Shown: piece after piece, positions 43,169 to 51,097 of the stretch
How positions within the stretch are numbered: position 1 is the first letter of the stretch
How the letters are laid out: every line of letters begins with the position of its first letter
Source: Leucobacter chironomi DSM 19883
GTDB taxonomy: Bacteria > Actinomycetota > Actinomycetes > Actinomycetales > Microbacteriaceae
Reading direction: 5' to 3'
DNA length: 64,000 nucleotides
Assembly (NCBI RefSeq): GCF_000421845.1
Contig: NZ_ATXU01000001.1
Span: 124,001 to 188,000, forward strand
Program-made: the position numbers and the translations under genes
The notes under the pieces: generated by a model
The model's database searches: none
What the model saw: the letters and a program-made list of their open reading frames with translations, nothing else
What the model was told of the DNA's origin: nothing

Positions 43169-43183
43169 GACTGACACTCAGTC
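43169..43183. promoter_or_regulatory. Candidate TetR operator
   Basis: GACTGA, CAC, TCAGTC: perfect 6-bp half-sites with 3-base spacer in the 196-bp region between the acyl-CoA dehydrogenase and the divergent TetR gene. Confidence 0.6.
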
Positions 43184-43279
43184 TCATGTCAAGACGATTC
43201 TTACGGGGCGTTCTCATGCTCCCCTCAAGAAGCATGGCAGCGGCGAGTGAAACCCAGTCCCAAATGCTTCGAAACGTGA

Positions 43280-43285
43280 TACCTT
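43280..43285 (+). promoter_or_regulatory. -10 box TACCTT, leaderless TetR promoter
   Basis: TACCTT, six bases, ATG at 43292, with no ribosome site between them. Confidence 0.4.
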
Positions 43286-43291
43286 CGGCAT

Positions 43292-43975
43292 ATGCCAGCG
43301 AAGCCCCCGACAGCGCCAGCCGATCAGCAGAGCTCCGTCGCCGCGATCCGTCACCTCGCCGAGCGCGGATACGAGGCCACGACGGCCGGCGACCTCGCCG
43401 ACGCGGTCGGCATGAGCCGCAGCACCTTCTTCCGGCGCTTCGGCAGCAAGGACGACGTGATCTTCGCCGACCACGATCACGCACTCGCCCAGCTCGAAGG
43501 GTTCCTCGACGCGACGGAGCTCCCGGCCGACGAGGCGCTGGTCGAGGGCACCGCCGACGTGCTGCGCCTGCTCGTGCGCGACCCGGAGGCGGCACGGCTG
43601 CGCTTCGAGCTCATGCATGAGCGTCCGGCGCTGCGCGACCGCGAGCTGGTGATCACGCACCGGTACGAGCGGGTCTTCGCCCGCTACATCCGCCGCGTGC
43701 AGCAGCCCGCCACCCCGGACTGGGTGGCCCCCGCACTCGCGGCGTCGCTCGTGGCGGTGCACAACGCCGCGCTGCGCGACTGGCTGCGGGATCGCATCGC
43801 CGACGCCCCGCGCGCGGTGACGCGGGACCTGCACCGGCTCACGGCGCTCTACGAGCGCTGGCTCACGGCCGAGGGCGACCGGCAGCGCGTGCTGGTCGCG
43901 GTCTACGACGCCTCGGGATCGCCCGACGCCGTGCTGAGCGCGGTCGCCGCGCAGCTCGACCGCGAAGCCCGCTGA
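43292..43975 (+). CDS. TetR family regulator
   Basis: A 227-residue regulator. The HTH is residues about 16-58: AAIRHLAERGYEATTAGDLADAVGMSRSTFFRRFGSKDDVIF. The ligand domain has an extended helical C terminus, including ALAASLVAVHNAALRDWLRD. Divergent from the glutaryl-CoA dehydrogenase-like gene, with the palindrome at 43169 as probable site. It ends 28 bases before the convergent ABC-F gene; no clear hairpin is seen in that gap. Confidence 0.86.
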   Translation: MPAKPPTAPADQQSSVAAIRHLAERGYEATTAGDLADAVGMSRSTFFRRFGSKDDVIFADHDHALAQLEGFLDATELPADEALVEGTADVLRLLVRDPEAARLRFELMHERPALRDRELVITHRYERVFARYIRRVQQPATPDWVAPALAASLVAVHNAALRDWLRDRIADAPRAVTRDLHRLTALYERWLTAEGDRQRVLVAVYDASGSPDAVLSAVAAQLDREAR

Positions 43976-44002
43976 GCGGCCTCCCCGCACACGGATCGGG
44001 GG

Positions 44003-45811
44003 TCAGCCGATCTGCTCTCCGAGTTCGAGCCAGCGCTCCTCGAGCATCGCGACCTCGTCTTCGAGCGCCGTGATCTTCGCCATCTCGACGTTCAGCAGCT
44101 GGTAGTCGGCTTGGTCGAGGTCGGCGAGGCCGTCGCGCGACTTCGCGATGTCGGCCTGCAGGCGCTCCATCTTGCGCTCCACGGCGGAGAGCTCCTTCTG
44201 GGCGGCGCGCAGCTCGGCTCCGGTCAGCGCAGCCCCAGCACCAGCCGCGGCCGCAGACACGCCCGATCCTGCCGCGGCGGGCTCGGCCGCGCGGTCCTGC
44301 GCCGCCCGCAGCTCGAGGTACTGATCCACTCCGCCGGGCAGGTGCCGCAGGTGCCGGTCGAGGATCGCGTACTGCTGGTCGGTGACGCGCTCCAGGAAGT
44401 ACCGGTCGTGCGACACCACGATGAGGGTGCCCGGCCACGAGTCGAGCAGATCCTCCATCGCCGCGAGCATGTCGGTGTCGAGGTCGTTGGTCGGCTCGTC
44501 GAGAATCAGCACGTTCGGCTGGTCGAGCAGGATCAGCAGCAGTTGCAGGCGCCGCTTCTGCCCGCCCGAGAGATCTTTCACCGGGGTCGACAGCTGCGCG
44601 CTCGTGAAGCCCATGCGCTCGAGCATCTGGCCGGGCGTGAGCTCCTGGGCCTTCGATCCGCTGCCCACCGTGAAGCTCGTGCGCAGACGAGCGATCACCG
44701 CCCGCACCGGCTCGTTCAGGTGCGCTTCGAGTTCATCGAGGCGCTGGGTGAGCGTCGCGACCTTCACGGTCTTGCCGCGCTTCACCCGCCCTGAGGTGGG
44801 CTCCACGTCGCCCGAGATGAGCCCGAGCAGCGTCGACTTGCCGGCGCCGTTCACTCCGAGGATGCCCGTGCGCTCGCCCGGGGCGAGCAGCCACTCGACG
44901 TCTTCCAGGATCACGCGATCGCCGTAGGAGACGCCTGCATCGTGCAGGTTCACGACCTCCTTGCCGAGGCGCTGCACGGCCATCGACTGCAGCGAGACGC
45001 GGTCGCGGATCTCGGGCACGTCGGCGATGAGCTCGTTCGCGGCGTCGATGCGGAACTTCGGCTTCGAGGTGCGCGCAGGGGCCCCGCGCCGCAGCCACGC
45101 CAGCTCCTTGCGGGCGAGGTTCTGCCGCTTCTGCTCAATGGTCGCGGCCTGGCGATCACGTTCCACCCGTTGCAGGATGTACGCGGCGTAGCCGCCCTCG
45201 AACGGTTCCACGATGCGGTCGTGCACCTCCCAGGTGGCGGTGCACACCTCGTCGAGGAACCAGCGGTCGTGCGTGACCACGAGCAGCGCGCCCTGGCCGG
45301 CGGGCCAGCGCCGCTTCAGGTGCTCGGCGAGCCAGGCGATGCCCTCGACGTCGAGGTGGTTCGTGGGCTCGTCGAGGAAGAGGATCTCGAAGTCGCCGAC
45401 CAGCAGCCGCGCCAGGGCGACGCGGCGGCGCTGCCCGCCCGAGAGCGCATCGACCGGCGCTTCCCAGTCGAGATCGCCCACGAGCCCCGCGATCACGTCG
45501 CGCGTGCGCGGGTCTCCGGCCCACTCGTACTCTGGCCGCTCCCCCACGATCGCGTGTCCGACCGTCTCGCCCGCGTCGAACACGTCGGCCTGGTCGAGCA
45601 CGCCGATCGTGGTGCCGCTGCGCACGGTGACCTGGCCGCCGTCGGGCTCGCGGCGTCCGGCGAGCATCATGAGCAGACTCGACTTGCCGTCGCCGTTTCG
45701 GCCGACGATGCCGATGCGGTCGCCTTCGGCGACGCCGAGCGTCACCGAGTCGAAGACGGTCTTGGTCGGAACTTCGAGGTGCAGGGCCTCGGCCCCCAGC
45801 AGATGAGCCAT
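44003..45811 (-). CDS. ABC-F family ATPase (Uup/EttA-like)
   Basis: A 602-residue protein with two ABC domains and no membrane segment. Walker A motifs are GRNGDGKSS and GVNGAGKST, signatures LSGGQRRR and LSGGQKRR, Walker B FLDEPTNHLD and ILDEPTNDLD. A charged linker (RDRQAATIEQKRQNLARKELAW) separates them, and a C-terminal coiled coil (ELRAAQKELSAVERKMERLQADIAK) resembles Uup. ABC-F proteins act on the ribosome; a housekeeping role is likely. In many actinobacteria such a gene follows ispE, but here it is 5 kb away. Confidence 0.9.
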   Translation of the reverse strand: MAHLLGAEALHLEVPTKTVFDSVTLGVAEGDRIGIVGRNGDGKSSLLMMLAGRREPDGGQVTVRSGTTIGVLDQADVFDAGETVGHAIVGERPEYEWAGDPRTRDVIAGLVGDLDWEAPVDALSGGQRRRVALARLLVGDFEILFLDEPTNHLDVEGIAWLAEHLKRRWPAGQGALLVVTHDRWFLDEVCTATWEVHDRIVEPFEGGYAAYILQRVERDRQAATIEQKRQNLARKELAWLRRGAPARTSKPKFRIDAANELIADVPEIRDRVSLQSMAVQRLGKEVVNLHDAGVSYGDRVILEDVEWLLAPGERTGILGVNGAGKSTLLGLISGDVEPTSGRVKRGKTVKVATLTQRLDELEAHLNEPVRAVIARLRTSFTVGSGSKAQELTPGQMLERMGFTSAQLSTPVKDLSGGQKRRLQLLLILLDQPNVLILDEPTNDLDTDMLAAMEDLLDSWPGTLIVVSHDRYFLERVTDQQYAILDRHLRHLPGGVDQYLELRAAQDRAAEPAAAGSGVSAAAAGAGAALTGAELRAAQKELSAVERKMERLQADIAKSRDGLADLDQADYQLLNVEMAKITALEDEVAMLEERWLELGEQIG

Positions 45812-45855
45812 AACCCGTCCAGTCTAGTGAGCGCCTCACCATCCGTGCTGTGCGC

Positions 45856-45879
45856 CGACATCCCGGTTCCGGGATGTCG
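45856..45879. promoter_or_regulatory. 24-bp perfect palindrome between divergent genes
   Basis: CGACATCCCGG, TT, then its exact reverse complement. It lies 45 bases before the ABC-F start and 70 bases before the SIP-like gene, so it could be an operator for either, or a hairpin in the 5' region. Confidence 0.55.
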
Positions 45880-45935
45880 TCGCGGCAGTACCTGAGGATT
45901 CTCTCCGCATTCATCAGATGAAAGGAAGTATTGCC

Positions 45936-45941
45936 TAACAT
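45936..45941 (+). promoter_or_regulatory. -10 box TAACAT, leaderless promoter
   Basis: TAACAT, seven bases, then ATG at 45949, with no ribosome site at the proper distance. Confidence 0.5.
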
Positions 45942-45948
45942 TGCAGGC

Positions 45949-46404
45949 ATGGACCCCGCCGACTTCGCACCGAGCACCCCCCGCACGCACGCCGATCACG
46001 AGCCCGGCCACCTCGACTGCGTGCTCGCAGCGGGCGACATCAGCGACCTGCCGGGGTTGCGGGCCTGGTGCGCCTCCCTGCCCCGCCACAGCTACGGCCA
46101 GATCTTCATCGAGGTCTTCACACCGTTCCAGATCCAACCGCTCGATACGCCGCACCACGTCGGAGTGACCTGGCTGTGCCGCGAGGAGCGCCGTCCGAGC
46201 ACTCGCCCCGGCATCGGCACGCCCCGGGGTCAGATTCTCGCCGACGCCGTCGACGCGTGGCTCTCCGAGTGGATTCGCGCCGACCCGCACTCCTGGCACT
46301 TCATGCTCTGGATGGGGGCGCGCTCCAGCTCCGTCATGCGCAGCTTCTGGCGCCGCATCGAAACCGAGGTCGACCAACTCTGGTCGGACGAGATGTCGCG
46401 CTAG
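45949..46404 (+). CDS. SIP-like domain protein, function unknown
   Basis: A 151-residue protein. LDCVLAAGDISDLPGLRAWCASLPRHSYGQIFIEVFTPFQIQPLDTP, then GVTWLCRE, resembles the C-terminal half of siderophore-interacting (NAD-binding) reductases, where damaged iron chelates are reduced. The N-terminal FAD domain is missing and WLSEWIRADPHSWHFMLWMGA ends the fold. A stand-alone SIP module may partner with another flavoprotein or have lost activity. The ATG at 45949 fits a leaderless promoter; an upstream TTG at 45931 is a weaker choice. Confidence 0.6.
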   Translation: MDPADFAPSTPRTHADHEPGHLDCVLAAGDISDLPGLRAWCASLPRHSYGQIFIEVFTPFQIQPLDTPHHVGVTWLCREERRPSTRPGIGTPRGQILADAVDAWLSEWIRADPHSWHFMLWMGARSSSVMRSFWRRIETEVDQLWSDEMSR

Positions 46405-46469
46405 ACGCCGCGCCACCGGAGGGTGATCCGCGACTCCCGCAACGGCGACGGCTGTGCCAGAGTAGGTCC

Positions 46470-48278
46470 ATGACATCCTCAGCGTCGCACGCGGGCACGC
46501 CGCTGCGCATCATGCTCGGCCTGGGTTCGGCGCTCGCGGGCGTCGCCCTGTTCCTGGCCCCGCTGTCGCCGCAGGCCATCGCGGTCGTCACCGGCGCTGC
46601 GCTCCTGCTCACCGGCGTCGTGCTGCTGCTGCGTACCCGCCGCGACCGCGCGACCGGCTCCGGCAAGATCTCGCGCACGGGTCTCGCGCTCGCCATCCTC
46701 GTGATGCTCCTCGGCGCCGTCATCGCCATCTGGCCCGCGGGCGGCGCTCCGGGCCTCGCGTTCCTCATCGGCGCTGCGCTCATCGCGCACGGGCTGTTCT
46801 CGGTGGTGCGCGCGATCCGCTCGGACGCCCCCGACCGCGCCTCCGACCTCATCGCGGCGGTCGCGACCGCAGCGTTCGGCGCGCTCACATTCACCTGGCC
46901 GGTACTCACCCTCGCGGTGTTCCGCTACGGGGTGGGCGCCTGGTTCGTGTTCTTCGGGCTGCGCACGCTGATCGAGCTGATCCCCCGGCGGCGCTCCCGT
47001 CGCGGTGATGCGGCGGATCGCGAGGCCGGCACCGGGGGCGGCGCCGTGCGCCCGTCGCGGGCACGGCGCTGGACTCGCGCCGTCGGCTCTGTGGCGGCGC
47101 TCGCGCTCGCGCTCCTCCTCGCATACGGCAGCGGCACGATCCTGGGCGGCGCGCCGCTCCCGGAGCCCGGCCGCTTCTACGCCGCACCCGCCGACGTCCC
47201 GAGCGAGCCCGGTCGGCTGCTGCGCGCCGAGCCGCTCACCACCGGGGTTCCGGTGGGGGCACAGGCCTGGAAGATCCTCTACACCACCACCCACCCCGAC
47301 GGGTCGCCCGCCATCTCCAGCGGCACGGTCATCGCGCCGCAGCACCTCGGCGACGATCCGCTCCCGCTGCTCACCGTCGCGCACGGCACGACCGGAGTGG
47401 CCCCGAAGTGCGCCCCCTCGCTCAGCGCGACGCCCTTCGCCGACGGAGCGGGCACGGCGCTCGCCGAAATGGTCACGGAGCACGGCTGGGCGGCTGTCAC
47501 CTCCGACTACATCGGGCTCGGCACCGCGGGGCCGCACCCCTACCTGATCGGCGACGCCGAAGCGCGCAACGTGCTCGACGCCTCCCGAGCGGTGCAGCAG
47601 TTCGACCAGATCGAGACCACCACCCGCACCGTCGTCTGGGGCCACTCGCAGGGCGGCCAGGGCGCGCTCTGGACCGGCCAGATCGCCGAGGACTACGCGC
47701 CCGAGCTCACCGTCGAGGGCGTCGCCGCCTTCGCCCCCGCGGCCGATCTCTTCGGGCTCGCCGAGGCCGACAAGACGGAGGCCGCGGGCAAGACCGTCTC
47801 CGCCTACATCGCGGCCACCTGGAACGACATCTACCCCGAACTCGAACTCGAGCAGCACCTGACCCCCGGCTCCGCCGGCGGGGTCGAGAAGATCGAGAAT
47901 CTCTGCTTCAACGGCGACGACGTGCTCGCGGCGATCCTGCGCGGCACCCAGGTGCCGAACCAGATCTTCCCCGACCGGCTGCTCGAGGGGGCCTTCGGCG
48001 ACCGGCTCAAGGCGCAGGATCCGCAGGGGCCCTTCCCGGCACCCGTGATGGTCGCCCAGGGGCTCGCCGATCCGCTGGTGAAGCCGGATATGCAGCACGA
48101 CTGGGTCGCCGCGCGCTGCAAGGCCGGTGAGCAGATCGACTACCGCACCTTCCCGGGCCTCAGCCACAACTCGCTCGTGGCAGCGGATTCGCCGCTCACG
48201 CCGCAGATCGTGCAGTGGACGCTCGACCGCTGGGACGGCGCCCCGGCCACGCCCAACTGCTCCGAGCTGCCGAAGTAG
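46470..48278 (+). CDS. Membrane-anchored HdeD-like / secretory lipase fusion
   Basis: A 602-residue protein in two parts. Residues 1-175 hold about six hydrophobic segments resembling the HdeD/DUF308 membrane domain (LRIMLGLGSALAGVALFLAPL onward). A basic linker RRRSRRGD and one further helix around 208-225 lead to an extracellular alpha/beta hydrolase from about 235 to the end, like the LIP secretory lipase family. The nucleophile is in WGHSQGGQGAL, with LADPLV and LSHNSLV carrying the likely Asp and His. The lipase half would lie outside the cell. Start by position and codon use; the ribosome site is weak. Confidence 0.75.
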   Translation: MTSSASHAGTPLRIMLGLGSALAGVALFLAPLSPQAIAVVTGAALLLTGVVLLLRTRRDRATGSGKISRTGLALAILVMLLGAVIAIWPAGGAPGLAFLIGAALIAHGLFSVVRAIRSDAPDRASDLIAAVATAAFGALTFTWPVLTLAVFRYGVGAWFVFFGLRTLIELIPRRRSRRGDAADREAGTGGGAVRPSRARRWTRAVGSVAALALALLLAYGSGTILGGAPLPEPGRFYAAPADVPSEPGRLLRAEPLTTGVPVGAQAWKILYTTTHPDGSPAISSGTVIAPQHLGDDPLPLLTVAHGTTGVAPKCAPSLSATPFADGAGTALAEMVTEHGWAAVTSDYIGLGTAGPHPYLIGDAEARNVLDASRAVQQFDQIETTTRTVVWGHSQGGQGALWTGQIAEDYAPELTVEGVAAFAPAADLFGLAEADKTEAAGKTVSAYIAATWNDIYPELELEQHLTPGSAGGVEKIENLCFNGDDVLAAILRGTQVPNQIFPDRLLEGAFGDRLKAQDPQGPFPAPVMVAQGLADPLVKPDMQHDWVAARCKAGEQIDYRTFPGLSHNSLVAADSPLTPQIVQWTLDRWDGAPATPNCSELPK

Positions 48279-48293
48279 CGTCGGGGCCGCGGG

Positions 48294-48316
48294 GCGCCCG
48301 GTCGGAACCCGGGCGC
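48294..48316. terminator. Weak hairpin between convergent genes
   Basis: GCGCCCGGT pairs with ACC-C-GGGCGC with one bulge, between the lipase fusion and the convergent PrsW gene. Confidence 0.4.
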
Positions 48317-48332
48317 GCGAAGCGGCGCCCGG

Positions 48333-49364
48333 TCAGACGGCGGCTGCTCCGGCCGCGCTCGCTCCCGTCGCGGCCGTGCCGGCCGGATCCGCCCCGTCGC
48401 GCTCCTGCGCGATGGCCGTCGCGGCGAGCGCTCTGCGCTCGCGGCGAGGCAGCCTGGCGAACTCCCGACGCCCGCCGCTCCACCCCGTCGTCTCGGTGTA
48501 CCAGGCGAACTCGCTGCGTCGCCCCCACGCGACGGCGCAGCAGAAGAGGGTGAGCGTGATCCCGTACAGGAGGAGGTACAGCAGCAGCTGCACGGCGCCG
48601 ATCACCGAGAGGGGAGGGGAGTCCCACGCGGCATGCATCAGCATCGGGGCGAGGATCGCGGGGATCATGAGCAGCCAGCGGCCTCCGAGTCGCCGCTGCG
48701 TCCGCGAGAGGCAGTACGCGAGCACCGCCCCGGAGAACGCCGACCAGAGGGCGTGGAGCGCGAAGCCGACGAGCAGCCGCGCAACGCCGATGCGCAGCGT
48801 CTCGGCCACGTCGGTGCTCTGCAGCGCGTAGCAGAGGTTCTCGACGAGCTCGAACCCCGCCCCCACGAGGAAGCCGTACAGCGCGCCGTCCATCACCGTG
48901 ATCCGGCGCCCGTAGGCCAGCACCAGCACTACGAGAATGCCGAGGAAGCGCAGCAGGTCCTCGTTGAGGGGTGCGCTGATCGACGCCGACAGCGTCGTGA
49001 GGCCGTAGCGGTCGAGCTCATCGGAGTTGGCGCTGTTGAGGGCGCCGGCGGCCATGATCGCGAAGGTCCCGCCCCAGAGCAGCGCTGCCAGGCGCAGGGA
49101 GAGCGGCTGGCGGCGGAAGCGGGGCAGTGCGCGGATGAGCAGCCAGAGCGCCGCGCCCTGCGCACCGACGAGCACTGTCGCCGCGGCGAGCCCCGCGATG
49201 CTGTCGGTGCGCCGCACGATGTCGATGAGGAGGAGCACGGTGCTCGGCACCGTGAGCACCAGCCACAGCCAGAACACGGGCTGGTGCGGCTGCCACAGTA
49301 CGGGGCGGCGCCGACGGGCGACTGCGGGTCGGGGCTGGGTCGCGGTGATCGGTTCCTGGGGCAT
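48333..49364 (-). CDS. PrsW-like intramembrane metalloprotease
   Basis: A 343-residue protein with about eight hydrophobic segments. The PrsW/CPBP-type motifs are ISAPLNEDLLRFLGIL (catalytic Glu; the usual EE pair is NE-D here), GAGFELVENLCYAL, GFALHALWSAFSG and LMHAAWDS, giving Glu and His metal residues inside the membrane. PrsW cleaves anti-sigma factors in Bacillus; the target here is unknown. The start overlaps the stop of the upstream small membrane protein (ATGA). Confidence 0.82.
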   Translation of the reverse strand: MPQEPITATQPRPAVARRRRPVLWQPHQPVFWLWLVLTVPSTVLLLIDIVRRTDSIAGLAAATVLVGAQGAALWLLIRALPRFRRQPLSLRLAALLWGGTFAIMAAGALNSANSDELDRYGLTTLSASISAPLNEDLLRFLGILVVLVLAYGRRITVMDGALYGFLVGAGFELVENLCYALQSTDVAETLRIGVARLLVGFALHALWSAFSGAVLAYCLSRTQRRLGGRWLLMIPAILAPMLMHAAWDSPPLSVIGAVQLLLYLLLYGITLTLFCCAVAWGRRSEFAWYTETTGWSGGRREFARLPRRERRALAATAIAQERDGADPAGTAATGASAAGAAAV

Positions 49365-49990
49365 CAGTAGACCTCCGCGGAGTCGAGAACGGCTGAGATG
49401 TCGGGTCGGATGGCACCGGGGCCGTCGGCATCGGTGAGCATCTCGACGTCGAAGCGCAGGCAGACGAAGGGTGCGCGATCCGTGCACATCGCGAAGCTCT
49501 GCGTGAAACCGCCGCCGACGCCGAGGTCGTACTCGATCATGCGGGTCTCGCGTCCTCCGCCGTGCGGCACCGGCCGGGTGGGGAGGATCGCGGCGCCCGC
49601 GGGGCTGCCCGAGCGCAGCAGCGCGTCGGCGTCGTCTTCGCCGACGTGCAGGCTCGCTTCGAGTCGCGCGTCTCGTGCGGCGGAGACGAACGCGGCGTGC
49701 GTGGACGCCGGGGTCGCGGTGCCGTCGGTCGGCTCCTCGTTCGTCTGACGCGACCACCCCTCCGGCGCGATGAATCCGCCGATGCCGATGGATCCTGCGG
49801 CGTCGGCGTCGAAACTCACCCGTTCGTAGACCCCGACCGTTCCCTCGGCGCGCTCGGGAGCGAGCACCCCGAGCGCGACGGGCACGGCCGTGATCGCGCA
49901 CAGCGTCGCGACGACGATCGAGAACGGCAGCCAGCCGGGCCGGGTCGCGCGGTCGCGGGCACGGGGCGGCTGTGTCGTATCCTCACTCAT
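49364..49990 (-). CDS. Small single-span membrane protein, unknown
   Basis: A 208-residue protein I do not recognise. A charged N terminus (about 19 residues) is followed by one hydrophobic segment, LPFSIVVATLCAITAVPVALGVL, then an extracytoplasmic domain of about 160 residues rich in Gly, Ala and acidic residues, with two cysteines in FAMCTDRAPFVCLRF that could form a disulfide. It is co-translated with the PrsW-like protease, so it may be that protease's substrate or partner; this is inference only. Confidence 0.65.
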   Translation of the reverse strand: MSEDTTQPPRARDRATRPGWLPFSIVVATLCAITAVPVALGVLAPERAEGTVGVYERVSFDADAAGSIGIGGFIAPEGWSRQTNEEPTDGTATPASTHAAFVSAARDARLEASLHVGEDDADALLRSGSPAGAAILPTRPVPHGGGRETRMIEYDLGVGGGFTQSFAMCTDRAPFVCLRFDVEMLTDADGPGAIRPDISAVLDSAEVY

Positions 49991-49997
49991 AGACGCA

Positions 49998-50003
49998 ACT
50001 GTA
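49998..50003 (-). promoter_or_regulatory. -10 box TACAGT, leaderless promoter
   Basis: TACAGT, seven bases, ATG at 49990 on the minus strand, in an AT-rich stretch. Confidence 0.45.
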
Positions 50004-50117
50004 GACGTAAATTAGTTTTAGCCACAATCCAAGATTCGCGGCGCGTTTCAGCCGCGCTTCGAATCCCGCGGAGGCCCCGCTTCAGGTTCCTGCCGCAACG
50101 GCCTCAGCGGGCCGCGG

Positions 50118-50309
50118 TCAGACGCAGCAGCTGCCGCCGCAGCAGGACCCGCCCGCTTCGGTGTCGTTCAGCAGGTTGAGGATCTCGCGCGACTCGGCGT
50201 CGGCGAAGCCCGCCGCTCCCTGCAGCCCGGCCGCGGGGTCGAGGCCGGCCTGGATCTCGGCCTCCACGGCCTCGGCTGCGATCGTCGCCGCATCTCGGTT
50301 CTCGCTCAT
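50118..50309 (-). CDS. Cys-rich microprotein, 63 residues
   Basis: MSENRDAATIAAEAVEAE opens an acidic, Ala-rich helical stretch, AESREILNLLNDTEA follows, and the protein ends GGSCCGGSCCV: four cysteines in two adjacent pairs at the C terminus. I do not recognise a family. A leader-like helix with a short Gly/Ser/Cys core looks like a modified-peptide precursor or a metal-binding tail. The ATG follows AAGGGA at a good distance; a GTG at 50324 would overlap the DsbA-like gene as GTGA. Its immediate neighbour upstream is a thiol oxidoreductase. Confidence 0.65.
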   Translation of the reverse strand: MSENRDAATIAAEAVEAEIQAGLDPAAGLQGAAGFADAESREILNLLNDTEAGGSCCGGSCCV

Positions 50310-50320
50310 CTTCGTTCCCT

Positions 50321-51016
50321 TCACGCCTGGTCTGCGGGGTGGTCATCGGCACCCTCGCCGGTGCGGAAGCCGAGCACCTGCTCGAACGCCCCGGCGAAGG
50401 CCTCGGCGCTCTGCGCGCCCGAGATGCCGTACTTCTGGTCGAGCAGGAAGAACGGCACCCCGTTCACCCCGAGCATACGCGCGCGGGTGATGTCGCGCTG
50501 CACCGCCTCCCCGTAGCCGTCGTCGTCGAGCGCGGCGCGCACGGCCACCGGGTCGAGGCCGGCCTCCGCTCCGAGACGCGCGAGCGTCTCCGGATCGGAC
50601 AGGTCCTCCCCCTCGGCGAAGTAGGCGCGGAAGAGCCGCTCCTGCACCGCGTCCTGCGCTCCCGACTCGGCGGCGAGGTGCAGGATTCGGTGCGCGCGGG
50701 CGGTGTTCGCGTGCTTCACGCGGGAGAAGTCGAACACGATGCCGTCGGCCGCTGCGAGCTCGGTCATCTGCGCGAGCATCTGCTCCACCTGCGCGGCGGG
50801 CATGCCCTTGTGGCGCACGAGGAAGTCGACCTCGCTGCCGCTGAAGTCGAGGGGCGTGTCGGGGGCGAGCTCGAAGCTGTGGCCCGCCACCTCGAACTCG
50901 ACATCGGGGTGCGCCTCACGGAACGCGGCGACTCCCGCCTCGAAGCGGCGTTTGCCGATGTAGCACCAGGGGCAGGCGATATCCGACCAGATATCGACGC
51001 GGATCGTCTCAGTCAT
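50321..51016 (-). CDS. DsbA family oxidoreductase (FrnE-like)
   Basis: A 231-residue thioredoxin-fold protein with inserted helical domain. The active site is CPWC in SDIACPWCYIGKRRF, and the cis-Pro loop is GVNGVPFFLLDQKYGISGAQ near the C terminus, the 2-hydroxychromene-isomerase/FrnE pattern. No signal peptide is seen, so it is cytoplasmic. It would oxidise or isomerise protein or small-molecule thiols. It overlaps or abuts the Cys-rich microprotein gene. Confidence 0.88.
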   Translation of the reverse strand: MTETIRVDIWSDIACPWCYIGKRRFEAGVAAFREAHPDVEFEVAGHSFELAPDTPLDFSGSEVDFLVRHKGMPAAQVEQMLAQMTELAAADGIVFDFSRVKHANTARAHRILHLAAESGAQDAVQERLFRAYFAEGEDLSDPETLARLGAEAGLDPVAVRAALDDDGYGEAVQRDITRARMLGVNGVPFFLLDQKYGISGAQSAEAFAGAFEQVLGFRTGEGADDHPADQA

Positions 51017-51097
51017 GCCGGGTGCAACCGTGGCGGCCGTCGCAGTATTCCGGGGCAGCGGACGTTCGCGGATCAGCGGCCGTCGCGGCGGCTCGCG

